DNA from: an uncultured Litoreibacter sp.
Lineage (GTDB): Bacteria > Pseudomonadota > Alphaproteobacteria > Rhodobacterales > Rhodobacteraceae
Assembly: GCA_947494645.1 (NCBI GenBank)
Contig: CANLVO010000002.1
Coordinates: 862,359-926,358, forward strand
Reading direction: 5' to 3'
DNA length: 64,000 nt
Of the stretch, positions 24,934 through 33,304 are shown one piece after another. Position 1 is the first letter of the stretch, and each line of letters opens with the position of its first letter. The notes below the pieces were generated by a model, which had not been told where the DNA came from, made no database searches, and worked only from the letters and a program-made list of their open reading frames with translations. The position numbers and the translations under genes were made by a program.

Positions 24934-24952
24934 TCAGCGGGCCCTGCGGGGC

Positions 24953-24970
24953 GGATATTTTTGAACATGG
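24953..24970 (+). repeat. Intergenic repeat GGATATTTTTGAACATGG
   Basis: A variant of the TATTTTTGAA element described at 16403. It is placed between the aldehyde dehydrogenase stop and the terminator hairpin, again at a 3' end. Confidence 0.5.
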
Positions 24971-24971
24971 G

Positions 24972-24997
24972 AAGGGGTGCTTCGGTGCCCCTTTTTC
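24972..24997 (+). terminator. Rho-independent terminator with UUCG tetraloop
   Basis: AAGGGGTGC pairs with GTGCCCCTT (two G-U pairs) and closes a C(UUCG)G tetraloop, followed by TTTTC. It ends the kinase-to-dehydrogenase operon. Confidence 0.92.
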
Positions 24998-25031
24998 TTG
25001 CGTTTGTTCGGATTTCTGACAGGGTGCGGCT

Positions 25032-26012
25032 ATGCGAGCCCCTGTTATTGATAACCTGCAATATGTGAATTGGTCGGAGAAAGCGTTCCGGCAGTTGCGG
25101 GAGGGCGGCGTGGACGCGATCCATGTGACGATCGCCTATCATGAGAGCTTTCGCGAGGCGGTTTTGAATGTCGCGCAGTGGAACCGATGGTTTGAGCAAT
25201 ACCCGGACCTGATCATGCGCGGGGCCACGGGCGACGATGTGCGCCGCGCGGTTGAAACCGGGCGGACGGCGGTGTTTTTCGGGTTTCAGAACCCCTCGCC
25301 CATGGAAGATGACATTGGGCTGATCGAGGTCTGGCATCAGCTGGGCATTCGCTTCATGCAGCTGACCTATAACAACCAATCGCTGCTGGCGACGGGGTGC
25401 TATGAGGAAGATGACAGCGGGCTGACGCGGTTTGGCCGGCAGGCGGTGGCGGAGATGAACCGTGTGGGCATGGTAGTGGATATGAGCCATTCCGCGGATC
25501 GGTCCACCTTGGAGGCGATTGAGCATTCAACGCGACCCATTGCGATTACCCATGCCAATCCTGACTGGTGGCACCCGGCCTTGCGCAACAAGTCTGACGA
25601 GGTTTTGCGCGCCTTGACGGATGCGGGCGGGATGCTGGGTTTCTCGATGTATCCGCATCACTTGAAAGACGGGACCGACTGCACGCTGGCCAGCTTTTGC
25701 GAGATGATTGCCGAGGCGGCGCAGCGCTACGGGGTGCAGCATTTGGGGATCGGCTCGGATCTGTGTCAGGACCAGCCCGACAGCGTGGTGACCTGGATGC
25801 GCAACGGGCGGTGGTCCAAGGAGATGGATTACGGCGAGGGGTCTGCCGCGCAAGCCGGGTTCCCGGCGCAACCGGACTGGTTTGTGGACAACCGCGACAT
25901 GTCGAACCTGAGCGCCGGGTTGCTAGCGGTGGGCTTCGCGCAGGCGGAGGTGGACGCGATCATGGGCGGCAATTGGTTGCGGTTCTATGACGCGTCTTTT
26001 GGTTCGCGATGA
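25032..26012 (+). CDS. Membrane-dipeptidase-like protein (peptidase family M19), divergent metal site
   Basis: 326-residue amidohydrolase-fold protein of the M19/renal dipeptidase family, cytoplasmic by the lack of a signal peptide. VVDMSHSADRS near residue 148 and ITHANPD near 175 carry expected zinc ligands, and GIGSDLCQD near 240 the catalytic Asp region. The usual N-terminal H-x-D pair is not present: the corresponding start reads VIDNLQYVNW. This resembles, from memory, the dipeptidase-like gene next to dimethylglycine catabolism in Pseudomonas (PA5396 type). It overlaps the following gene by 4 bp. Substrate unknown; it need not be a peptide. Confidence 0.75.
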   Translation: MRAPVIDNLQYVNWSEKAFRQLREGGVDAIHVTIAYHESFREAVLNVAQWNRWFEQYPDLIMRGATGDDVRRAVETGRTAVFFGFQNPSPMEDDIGLIEVWHQLGIRFMQLTYNNQSLLATGCYEEDDSGLTRFGRQAVAEMNRVGMVVDMSHSADRSTLEAIEHSTRPIAITHANPDWWHPALRNKSDEVLRALTDAGGMLGFSMYPHHLKDGTDCTLASFCEMIAEAAQRYGVQHLGIGSDLCQDQPDSVVTWMRNGRWSKEMDYGEGSAAQAGFPAQPDWFVDNRDMSNLSAGLLAVGFAQAEVDAIMGGNWLRFYDASFGSR

Positions 26013-27643
26013 ACGCGCCGCTGCCACCCCAAGAGCCGCTGCGCAGCCCAGATGACGTGATGCGGCTGGCCCGGATGGGCGCGATGTTTCCGACGCGGCT
26101 GAGCTTTCTGCGGACCCTGATGCGACGGCTTTCGTTCGAGCAGGTTCAGGTAACGCGGCCCGTCTGGGCGATGGACGCGGAGGGCTACGGGCATGGGGTC
26201 TACCAGCTTGATCTGGGCGGGTTCACCTATTCGCTGGTGGCCGTGTCGAACCGGCTGGACCCTGAACAGCGCACCGACCGGGTGATCGCAGAGGCCTGGG
26301 ACGCGGCGTTTGTGCTGTATGACGGGGTGCCGGATCAGGGCGAGATCGCCCGGATTTGTGCAAGTGCCCCGTTGCAGGAGGCCGGGCGGTTCACGCCCCG
26401 CGATCTGGTGCTGAGCCGGGCGAACAAATCGGTGCGGCTGTTTGCACATGTGACCTCTGCCTTGCGTGACGGGACGCCGGTCGATGCGGAGATGGTGGCG
26501 CAGATCGGGTATCTGATGCGCACAACCGCCGTGTATGGCAATGGCAAGTTTGGCATCGCGGATCGCAGTGTGATTGCGGAGCGGCCCGGCTTGGACGGGC
26601 CTTTCATGGCGGAGATGCTGACCGTCTGGCTCATTCGCGGCTTCACCCATGATCTGGCGGAGCATGTGGGCGGGGCCGCGCTGGATCGGAATTTGAAGCG
26701 GCATATCGGGGTGGGCAACTCGACCGGGTTGGGGATGGCGCCGTTTCTGGTGTCCCACCCTGAGTTGTTGAACAACTGGATGATGGTGCGGGAGACCGCG
26801 CTGGCGCGGGTGCGGGCGTTGCCTCGGGTCGATGCCGGGCCTTTGCTGGCTTTGGCGGACCGCGCGGCGCGGCATTTGGCGCAGTGGCAGGTGCCGGATG
26901 CGGCGCATCAGGCGCGGATCGAGCTTTTGCGCGGCGAATGGGAGGACCTGCGTTCGGGCCTTGCTGATCTGTTGTCGCAACCAAAGCCGCTGGACCAACT
27001 GGTGCGGGCCAGCCAAGCCTTTGGGTTGGACTGTCAGGAACTGGTGGTCAGCCTTGTGCTGGAACCGTTCGGAGAAATTGTGGACGGGTTGACGGAGTGT
27101 ATGGGCATGGCCTCTGCGGTGCCATTGCAGCCGGGGATGAGCGTGGCCCGGCTACGGGACCTGATCGAACTGAATTTCCACTGGGCGCTGCCGATGGATT
27201 TCGACTGCGAGACCGGGTGCGCCCAGTTCTGGTACGTGTCGGAAGAGAAACTGGAGCCCAGGCTAGGGGCGCGGCATGAGGAGCCGGGGGCCGAGCTGGA
27301 AAGCCCGCTGGATATTGGCAGACAGGTGCAGGCCCTGTCGTTTGATCTGAATGATTATGAGGGCAGCCTGGCGGCCTTTTTGCGGGCCTTTCCGCAGCAT
27401 CGGTCTGCAGTGCGGCGGGTGCAGCGCACGGCGAGCCACCCGTTTGCAGAGATACGCGACAACCTTATCGGCGCAGAGTGCCGCCCGATTGACATGCTGC
27501 GCTGCAAGCTGTCGTTTTTCGGCGCGTCCAAGTTTGACCCTAAGTCGGACCGCTGGACCCGGATCACGCTGGCGCAGGGCGCGCCTTTGCATGACGAGCT
27601 GGCTGCGGCAGATGACTGGTGGTTGCCAGTGTTTGAGCCGTGA
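26009..27643 (+). CDS. Conserved hypothetical protein, 544 residues
   Basis: Not recognised. It is a soluble-looking protein without signal peptide or membrane segment. Notable stretches are GHGVYQLDLGGFTYSLVAVS near residue 50, a middle part with YGNGKFGIADRS near 175 and RHIGVGNSTGLGMAPFLVSH near 230, and AQFWYVSEEKLEPRLG near 405. The strongly conserved-looking Gly/Asn-rich GVGNSTGLGM could be a nucleotide or phosphate site, but no family motif matches. It is translationally coupled to the M19-like gene (ATGA) and followed after 13 bp by a DUF3726-like gene, so the three probably work together. Codon use and third-position GC match neighbours, supporting a real gene. Confidence 0.75.
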   Translation: MNAPLPPQEPLRSPDDVMRLARMGAMFPTRLSFLRTLMRRLSFEQVQVTRPVWAMDAEGYGHGVYQLDLGGFTYSLVAVSNRLDPEQRTDRVIAEAWDAAFVLYDGVPDQGEIARICASAPLQEAGRFTPRDLVLSRANKSVRLFAHVTSALRDGTPVDAEMVAQIGYLMRTTAVYGNGKFGIADRSVIAERPGLDGPFMAEMLTVWLIRGFTHDLAEHVGGAALDRNLKRHIGVGNSTGLGMAPFLVSHPELLNNWMMVRETALARVRALPRVDAGPLLALADRAARHLAQWQVPDAAHQARIELLRGEWEDLRSGLADLLSQPKPLDQLVRASQAFGLDCQELVVSLVLEPFGEIVDGLTECMGMASAVPLQPGMSVARLRDLIELNFHWALPMDFDCETGCAQFWYVSEEKLEPRLGARHEEPGAELESPLDIGRQVQALSFDLNDYEGSLAAFLRAFPQHRSAVRRVQRTASHPFAEIRDNLIGAECRPIDMLRCKLSFFGASKFDPKSDRWTRITLAQGAPLHDELAAADDWWLPVFEP

Positions 27644-27656
27644 AAGCGCATCAACG

Positions 27657-28262
27657 ATGACGGGTCACGACTGGTTTGACCGCTTCGTGGCGGCGGGGCC
27701 GGGCTATGACGGGGTGCAGATGTCGCTGGCCGAGCTGCAGGCTTTGCTCTTGAAGGCGGGCATAGGCGCGGGGCTGCCTTTGGGACATGCCGAGGATTTT
27801 AGCGGCTTGGCCGATTTGCTTGCCAGCGACCCGCAGCTTTTTGCCATGGCGCTGGCGGCCTTGGATGGCCCGCATTTGCCCGCACATGTCGAAGGCACGG
27901 AAGATCATGTGGTGATCGAGCAAGCCCGCGTGCTGATGGCGGGGCCGGTGGTGATTGACGCATTGCTCGCAGGCGCCGCGCGGGTGGTGCTGCACCGGAT
28001 CGACTGGCCGCTTTTGCTGTGGCCGATGTTGCACCGCGCGCAACTGGTCTATGACGTGCGGTTCGGGCTGGCATCGGGGGCCAAGGGCTCGGTCACGGTC
28101 GAGATGGCCGAGCGGCAGATGCTGGATGTGTTCGGACCGGTGCAGCCGGTGCCTGTGCAGATCGTGGAGATGTTGAAAAGCCTCGCTGCGCGGACCTATG
28201 TGCCGGCCAGTGAAGCGTCGCGGGTCGCGGGGGCCGGGGCAGGGTTGTCGGACAATGACTAG
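27657..28262 (+). CDS. DUF3726-like protein of unknown function
   Basis: 201-residue protein with the MSLAELQALLLKAGIGAGLP opening that I associate with DUF3726. No catalytic motif, signal peptide or membrane segment is obvious. It follows the 544-residue protein after 13 bp and ends the three-gene operon that starts at 25032. It faces the leftward YHS gene convergently, with only 21 bp between stops. Function unknown; association with the M19-like protein is positional. Confidence 0.65.
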   Translation: MTGHDWFDRFVAAGPGYDGVQMSLAELQALLLKAGIGAGLPLGHAEDFSGLADLLASDPQLFAMALAALDGPHLPAHVEGTEDHVVIEQARVLMAGPVVIDALLAGAARVVLHRIDWPLLLWPMLHRAQLVYDVRFGLASGAKGSVTVEMAERQMLDVFGPVQPVPVQIVEMLKSLAARTYVPASEASRVAGAGAGLSDND

Positions 28263-28283
28263 ACGCCCCGGCGGATTTTCGGG

Positions 28284-28742
28284 CTAGACGCTCAGGCTGG
28301 GCCAATTGCGGTCGCCATCGGCGATATACTCAGGGATATTGCGGTCCCAGCGGCGTTGGATGCGGCGCGAGTAGTTCAGGTACAGCTTGCCGTCGACGAT
28401 TTTCCACGCTTCCGGGGTGGTTGAGGCCAGCGAGCCCTGTGCCACCGCATATGCGCAGAAGCCGCCATATTGCGGGGCGTAGTCCTCGGGGGCGGCTGCG
28501 AACAGGTCGCGGTTCTTGGCGGACGAGAAGCGCCAGGTGACGCCGTTCCACTCATGGGTAAAGTCCTTGCTGCCTTCAACGGGCTTTCCTTCGGTGAAGT
28601 AGGCCACCGCGTCGCTGCCATCGATGGCCACGCCGCGGCTGGAATAGGTCTTGGTTGTCGCCGCAAAGGCGGTGGCGGGCAGGACGGCGAGGGCCGCAGC
28701 CATTTTCAAGAGGGATCGTCTGTTTGGGGTCATGGTCGGCAT
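28284..28742 (-). CDS. YHS-domain protein with export signal
   Basis: 152-residue protein with a Tat-like N-terminus (NRRSLLKMAAALAVLP, residues 6-21) and a YHS-type domain in the mature part (GVAIDGSDAVAYFTEGKPV, later GGFCAYAVAQG). YHS domains are small and often metal-binding; here no clear Cys pair remains beyond a single Cys. ATG 28742 follows AGAAGGAG. It is the last gene in the leftward xsc-to-soeC direction, 119 bp after soeC, and may be cotranscribed. A link to sulfite oxidation or its electron transfer is possible but only positional. Confidence 0.78.
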   Translation of the reverse strand: MPTMTPNRRSLLKMAAALAVLPATAFAATTKTYSSRGVAIDGSDAVAYFTEGKPVEGSKDFTHEWNGVTWRFSSAKNRDLFAAAPEDYAPQYGGFCAYAVAQGSLASTTPEAWKIVDGKLYLNYSRRIQRRWDRNIPEYIADGDRNWPSLSV

Positions 28743-28793
28743 CACGGGCGGTCTCCTTCTGAAGGTTGGTTGGGTTCTACACCGCAAATGGGT

Positions 28794-28822
28794 GTCAGGC
28801 ACGGCTTTGCCACCCGCCTGAC
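28794..28822 (-). other. Inverted repeat between soeC and the YHS gene
   Basis: GTCAGGC (28794-28800) and GCCTGAC (28816-28822) form a perfect 7 bp stem with a 15 nt loop in the 119 bp soeC/YHS gap. There is no U run on either side. It could be a partial terminator or an operator; nothing decides between them. Confidence 0.3.
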
Positions 28823-28861
28823 GGAATTGTCAGCGGCTGTTATTGCAGCTCTGGATTGGTG

Positions 28862-29740
28862 TTAGCCGCGTTGACCGTAATAGAGCCCGACCGTGTGCTC
28901 GGCTTCCGCGAAGAACAGCCAACGGGTGGTGAGCGCACCTGCGATATGGGCGAGGATCGCGACGAGGGCCAGCAGATGGCTGAACGGGAAGAACATCAGC
29001 AGCGCCCAAGGCAGCAGCGACAAGAGCACCAAGCCGATGATGCGCAGATTACGCGCGTGCTTGCGGCCGACGACATGAACCATTTCCTTCATCAGGTAGT
29101 TCTTCGCGCTGTGGGGTGCCTCGAACATGCGGGTCTTGCCGATGGTGCCGAGGCCTGTCGCGCTCTCTATGGTGGAGCCGGACCCAGCGAACCGCTTGTC
29201 GCCAATGACCCAAGCGAGGATTTGCAGAACCCCGATGGTGACAAGGCCCGCGGCGGCCACCTGAACCTGACCTGTCAGGAATGCCCCGCCCGTGAGCGCG
29301 TAGCTGAGGAAGACCAGCGGCGTGGTCCAGTGGTGCCAGCGCGGCACGGTCTTAATCTGGGTGTAGATCATCGAGGTGCCCAGAACGGTGCAAACGCAGA
29401 GGATCGCGCCCAGCAGGCCAAGGAGGCCGATGCGGGTGTTGAAGAAGATCACGCCTATTGCGTAGAGGCCCATGACAATGAGCGTGGCCACGGCCAAGCA
29501 GCCCTCGCGCGACAGCCAGCTGGTGCGCCACTGGCTGAAGGCTTTCAGCGCGCGTTGCGGATTGCCGAGGTGGAAGGTCGACGAGATCAGGCCGCCCACG
29601 GCCAGCGCGTAGGCGATGGCGAAGAAGATGAAGGCGGTGAAGCCGGAGACGTCGGGTTTGCCGAGGCCCAGGAAGGCCAGCATGCCGAAGCCAAGGCCGG
29701 AAAAGACGGTGAAGAAGATAATGGACGGTGCGGGATGCAT
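28862..29740 (-). CDS. soeC: Sulfite dehydrogenase membrane anchor subunit
   Basis: 292-residue DmsC/NrfD-like quinone-side membrane subunit with eight or so helices, starting MHPAPSIIFFTVFSGLGFGM. It anchors the cytoplasmic SoeAB to the inner membrane and passes electrons from sulfite oxidation to the quinone pool. Its start overlaps the soeB stop by one base (TGATG). Assignment as SoeC rather than DmsC follows from the partners: a SoeA without a Tat signal, and cotranscription with xsc, pta and tauE, whose pathway makes sulfite. Confidence 0.88.
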   Translation of the reverse strand: MHPAPSIIFFTVFSGLGFGMLAFLGLGKPDVSGFTAFIFFAIAYALAVGGLISSTFHLGNPQRALKAFSQWRTSWLSREGCLAVATLIVMGLYAIGVIFFNTRIGLLGLLGAILCVCTVLGTSMIYTQIKTVPRWHHWTTPLVFLSYALTGGAFLTGQVQVAAAGLVTIGVLQILAWVIGDKRFAGSGSTIESATGLGTIGKTRMFEAPHSAKNYLMKEMVHVVGRKHARNLRIIGLVLLSLLPWALLMFFPFSHLLALVAILAHIAGALTTRWLFFAEAEHTVGLYYGQRG

Positions 29741-30480
29741 CAGAGTTTCTCCAGCGTTTTGTCGAGCCAGCCGAGGAAGCCTGTGGGCTCAGCGGCCACG
29801 GGTTCCAAGAGAGGGGCGAGGATGTCGATCTGCTCGTCCTTGGGACGGGGCGGCAGGTATTTGTTGACGGGTTTGGTGCCTTGCTCGGGCATCAGGTCGA
29901 AACCGCCGCGTTCCTTTACGAGTTGGCTGACATCGGAGGTTTCGTCACCGAGGTCACCGAAGTGCCGCGCGCCTGCTGGGCAGGTGCGGACGCAAGCCGG
30001 CTGGCGGTCTTCCTCGGGCAGGTTTTCGTTGTAGATGCGGTCGACGCAGAGGGTGCATTTCTTCATCACGCCTTCGGCCTGATCCAGTTCCCGCGCGCCG
30101 TAGGGGCAGGCCCATGCACACAGGCCGCAGCCGATGCAGTCGGACTCGTTGACAAGCACGATGCCGTCTTCGACACGTTTGTAGCTGGCCCCTGTTGGGC
30201 AGACGGTGACGCACGGCGCGTCCTCGCAATGCAGGCAGCTCTTCGGGAAGTGGATGGTTTGGGCGGCCCCTGTTTCGGGCTGCACCTCGTAGCTGTGCAC
30301 CCGGTTCAAGAAGGTGCCGGACGGGTCCTTGCCATAGGCGTTCTGGTCGCTGAGCGCCGCGCCGTAGTTTTCCGTGTTCCAGCCTTTGCAGGACACCACG
30401 CAAGCGTGGCAGCCGACGCATGTGTCGAGGTCGATGACTAGGCCGAGCTTCTTCTCGGTTTGAGCGGGGAGTGTGGTCAT
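29740..30480 (-). CDS. soeB: Sulfite dehydrogenase iron-sulfur subunit
   Basis: 246-residue ferredoxin-like subunit with four Cys clusters for four [4Fe-4S] centres: CVGCHACVVSC, CLHCEDAPCVTVC, CIGCGLCAWAC, and a split cluster beginning CTLC and ending CVRTC. It carries electrons from SoeA to SoeC on the cytoplasmic side. ATG 30480 overlaps the soeA stop by 4 bp; a longer in-frame opening upstream lies inside soeA and is rejected. Length and order of the clusters are as in SoeB/DmsB proteins. Confidence 0.92.
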   Translation of the reverse strand: MTTLPAQTEKKLGLVIDLDTCVGCHACVVSCKGWNTENYGAALSDQNAYGKDPSGTFLNRVHSYEVQPETGAAQTIHFPKSCLHCEDAPCVTVCPTGASYKRVEDGIVLVNESDCIGCGLCAWACPYGARELDQAEGVMKKCTLCVDRIYNENLPEEDRQPACVRTCPAGARHFGDLGDETSDVSQLVKERGGFDLMPEQGTKPVNKYLPPRPKDEQIDILAPLLEPVAAEPTGFLGWLDKTLEKL

Positions 30481-33293
30481 TGGCCGAGCTTCCATGTCAG
30501 ATTTTCGGGGCCCTTGCCGACGGGCGATTTTTGGGCCGGGATGTTGGGCTGGGTTTGGACATCTGCCGGGGTTGCGGCTTTTTCGACGCGGACCTTCAGG
30601 TCGAACCATGCGGCCTGGCCGGTGATCGGGTCGGAGTTGGACCAGCGGAGGCCGTCGCCTTTGGGGGGCAGCAGCTCGTGGATCAGGTGGTTGAGGAGGA
30701 AGCCTTTGGTGGTCTCAGGCGCGTCCTCTTCCAGCGCCCATGCGCCTTTGCGTTTGCCGATGGCGTTCCATGTCCAGATAGTGTTTTCGTTCAGCGCGGC
30801 TTGATGCGCGACGGGGACGGTGATTTCGCCGTGGGGGCTGGTGACCTTGGCCCAGTCGCCTTCCTTGAAGCCGTTTTCCTCCCAAATTTTGGTTGGTACG
30901 TAGAGCGGGTTGTGGCCGTGGATTTGTCTGAGCCACGCGTTTTGCGAGCCCCATGAGTGGTACATCGCCATGGGCCGCTGCGTGAGCGCGGTGATGGGGT
31001 ATTCGTCGGCCTTGTTGTCCTCTTCATTGGAGTACCAGATCGGCAGCGGGTCCATCGTTTCCTTGATCCGCTCCCGCAGGTGATCGGGGGGCTGACGCGT
31101 GCCATGGCCCTCGGCTGCGAGTTGGAAGCGGCGCATGGGTTCTAAGTAGAGGTTGAACAGGTAGGGCATGGGCTTGTCGAAGAAGCTCTTTTTGACGGCC
31201 CAGTCCTGGTAATTCATGTTCCATGGTTTGAAGAAGGCGGCGTCCTCGGGGACGTGCTCCATCCAGAAGCCGCCATTGTCGATATAGGCGTCGAGCTGGC
31301 CGGGATTGCTTTCGCCGCGCCCGTGCTCGTCGCCATTGCCACGGAAGCCCGCAAGCGGCCCCACGCCGGGGCGGCGGATGTGGTTGGTGATGTAGTCGGC
31401 GTAATCCTGATATTTTTGGCTGCCGTCTTCATTGACGAAACCCGGCAGGCCGAGGCGGGCGCCGAGATCACACAGCGCGGATTGGAAGCCTTTGACGTCG
31501 CGGTCAGGCTCCACCACGGGCCAGCGGATGGCGTCGGCGACGGCGTCGGCCTCGCAGATTGGGCGGTCCAGCAGGCTGATGCAGTCGTGGCGTTCGAGAT
31601 AGGTCGTGTCGGGCAGGATCAGGTCGGCGTAGCTGACCATTTCCGAGCTATAGGCGTCGGAATAGATGATGTTGGGGATGACGTAGTCGCCGTTTTCATC
31701 CTTGTCGGTGAGCATGTCGATCACGCCGCGCGTGTTCATCGACGAGTTCCACGACATGTTCGCCATGTACATAAACAGCGTGTCGATTTTGTAGGGCACG
31801 CCCGCGTGGGCGTTGGAGATGACCATGTGCATCATGCCGTGGCTCGACATCGGGTTTTCCCAAGTGAAAGCCTTGTCGATGCGGGCAGGCGAGCCGTCTT
31901 CTTTCAGCGCAAGATCGTCGGGACCGTGGGTGAAGCCCAGATGCGGGCCGTCTAGCGCCTCGCCCGGGGTGACTTTGCAATGGGGCTTCGGATGCGCCTC
32001 TGGCGGTTTGGGGTAGGGCGGCTTGAAGCGCATCCCGCCGGGGGTCTCCACCGTGCCGAGGATGATCTGCAGCATGTGCAGCGCGCGGCAGGTCTGAAAG
32101 CCGTTCGCATGGGCCGAGATGCCGCGCATGGAGTGGAAGCTCACCGGGCGGCCCACGAATTTATCATGGGTTTCGCCGCGGAAGTCGGTCCAGGTTTGCT
32201 TGACCTCGATAGCTTGGTTGAAGGCCACGTCGGCAAGTTCGGCTGCGATGCGCTTGATGCGGTCGGCGGTGATGCCGGTTTTGGCAGCGACGGCCTCGGG
32301 GGCGTATTGCGGGTCGAGGTATTTCTCCGCCATGTGCTGGAAGACGGAGCGGTGGGTGACGCCTTTGACGCGCTGCGATCCGGCGAGGTCCGGTTTAACG
32401 CCCTTCTTGTCGAAGGCGGCGGGCTTGCCGGTGGCGCGGTCGATGACCATCAGCTTGTTGTCTTTGTCGCGCATCAGGAGGCCGAAATCCTCGGACTTCT
32501 CGTCGCCGTTCACCAAGACGGGTGCGTTGGTCCATTGGGCGAGGTAGTGCAGGTCGATCTTGCCGGCTTTGAACAGCTCGTGGACCAGCGACAGGATGAA
32601 CAGCCCATCGGTGCCGGGCGTGATGCCGACCCATTCATCGGCGACGGCGTTGTAGCCCGACCGGATCGGGTTGACGCCGTAGACCTTGGCACCGCGCGCT
32701 TTGACCTTGCCGAGGCCCATTTTGATAGGGTTGGAGTCGTGATCTTCCGCGACGCCGAAGATCATCACCATCTTGGTGCGGTCCCAATCGGGCTGGCCGA
32801 ATTCCCAGAACGCGCCGCCCATGGTGTAGATGCCAGCGGCGGCCATATTCACCGAACAGAACCCGCCATGCGCGGCGTAGTTCGGGGTGCCGAAGCCCTG
32901 CGCCCAGAGGGAGGTGAAGCTTTGCGACTGGTCACGGCCCGTGAAAAACGCGAGCTTTTCCGGGTTGTCGCGGCGGACGGGCTCCAGAATGCCGACGGCG
33001 ATGTCGTATGCTTCTTCCCATGTGATTTCTTCGAACTCACCCGATCCGCGTGGACCGACGCGCTTCATGGGCGCGCGCAGCCGCGACGGCGCGTTGTGCT
33101 GCATGATCCCAGCGGAGCCTTTGGCGCATAGCACGCCTTGGTTGACCGGGTGGTCTTTGTTGCCCTCGATATAGGCGACTTTGCCGTCCTTCATATGCAC
33201 GTTGATCCCGCAGCGGCAGGCGCACATGTAGCAGGTGGTCTTGCGGACCTCGTCAGAGACCTTGGGTGACAGGTTGATCACTGGTTGGTTCAT
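30477..33293 (-). CDS. soeA: Sulfite dehydrogenase molybdopterin subunit
   Basis: 938-residue molybdopterin oxidoreductase of the DMSO-reductase superfamily. The N-terminus binds a [4Fe-4S] cluster (CYMCACRCG, then VLCAKG), and the cofactor domains follow with FFTGRDQSQSF and the late THSWGSQNAWLRQIHG-like dinucleotide region. No Tat signal is present, so it acts in the cytoplasm, oxidising sulfite to sulfate. It lies 11 bp behind the TauE-family exporter gene in the xsc operon. Polysulfide or thiosulfate reductase catalytic subunits are the main alternative, but those carry Tat signals. Confidence 0.9.
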   Translation of the reverse strand: MNQPVINLSPKVSDEVRKTTCYMCACRCGINVHMKDGKVAYIEGNKDHPVNQGVLCAKGSAGIMQHNAPSRLRAPMKRVGPRGSGEFEEITWEEAYDIAVGILEPVRRDNPEKLAFFTGRDQSQSFTSLWAQGFGTPNYAAHGGFCSVNMAAAGIYTMGGAFWEFGQPDWDRTKMVMIFGVAEDHDSNPIKMGLGKVKARGAKVYGVNPIRSGYNAVADEWVGITPGTDGLFILSLVHELFKAGKIDLHYLAQWTNAPVLVNGDEKSEDFGLLMRDKDNKLMVIDRATGKPAAFDKKGVKPDLAGSQRVKGVTHRSVFQHMAEKYLDPQYAPEAVAAKTGITADRIKRIAAELADVAFNQAIEVKQTWTDFRGETHDKFVGRPVSFHSMRGISAHANGFQTCRALHMLQIILGTVETPGGMRFKPPYPKPPEAHPKPHCKVTPGEALDGPHLGFTHGPDDLALKEDGSPARIDKAFTWENPMSSHGMMHMVISNAHAGVPYKIDTLFMYMANMSWNSSMNTRGVIDMLTDKDENGDYVIPNIIYSDAYSSEMVSYADLILPDTTYLERHDCISLLDRPICEADAVADAIRWPVVEPDRDVKGFQSALCDLGARLGLPGFVNEDGSQKYQDYADYITNHIRRPGVGPLAGFRGNGDEHGRGESNPGQLDAYIDNGGFWMEHVPEDAAFFKPWNMNYQDWAVKKSFFDKPMPYLFNLYLEPMRRFQLAAEGHGTRQPPDHLRERIKETMDPLPIWYSNEEDNKADEYPITALTQRPMAMYHSWGSQNAWLRQIHGHNPLYVPTKIWEENGFKEGDWAKVTSPHGEITVPVAHQAALNENTIWTWNAIGKRKGAWALEEDAPETTKGFLLNHLIHELLPPKGDGLRWSNSDPITGQAAWFDLKVRVEKAATPADVQTQPNIPAQKSPVGKGPENLTWKLGQ

Positions 33294-33304
33294 GGTGAGG
33301 GCTC

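Noticed and set aside
30477-33293. Molybdoenzyme as thiosulfate/polysulfide or DMSO reductase
   Set aside because: It lacks a Tat signal and is cotranscribed with xsc, pta and a TauE-type exporter, which fits cytoplasmic sulfite dehydrogenase.
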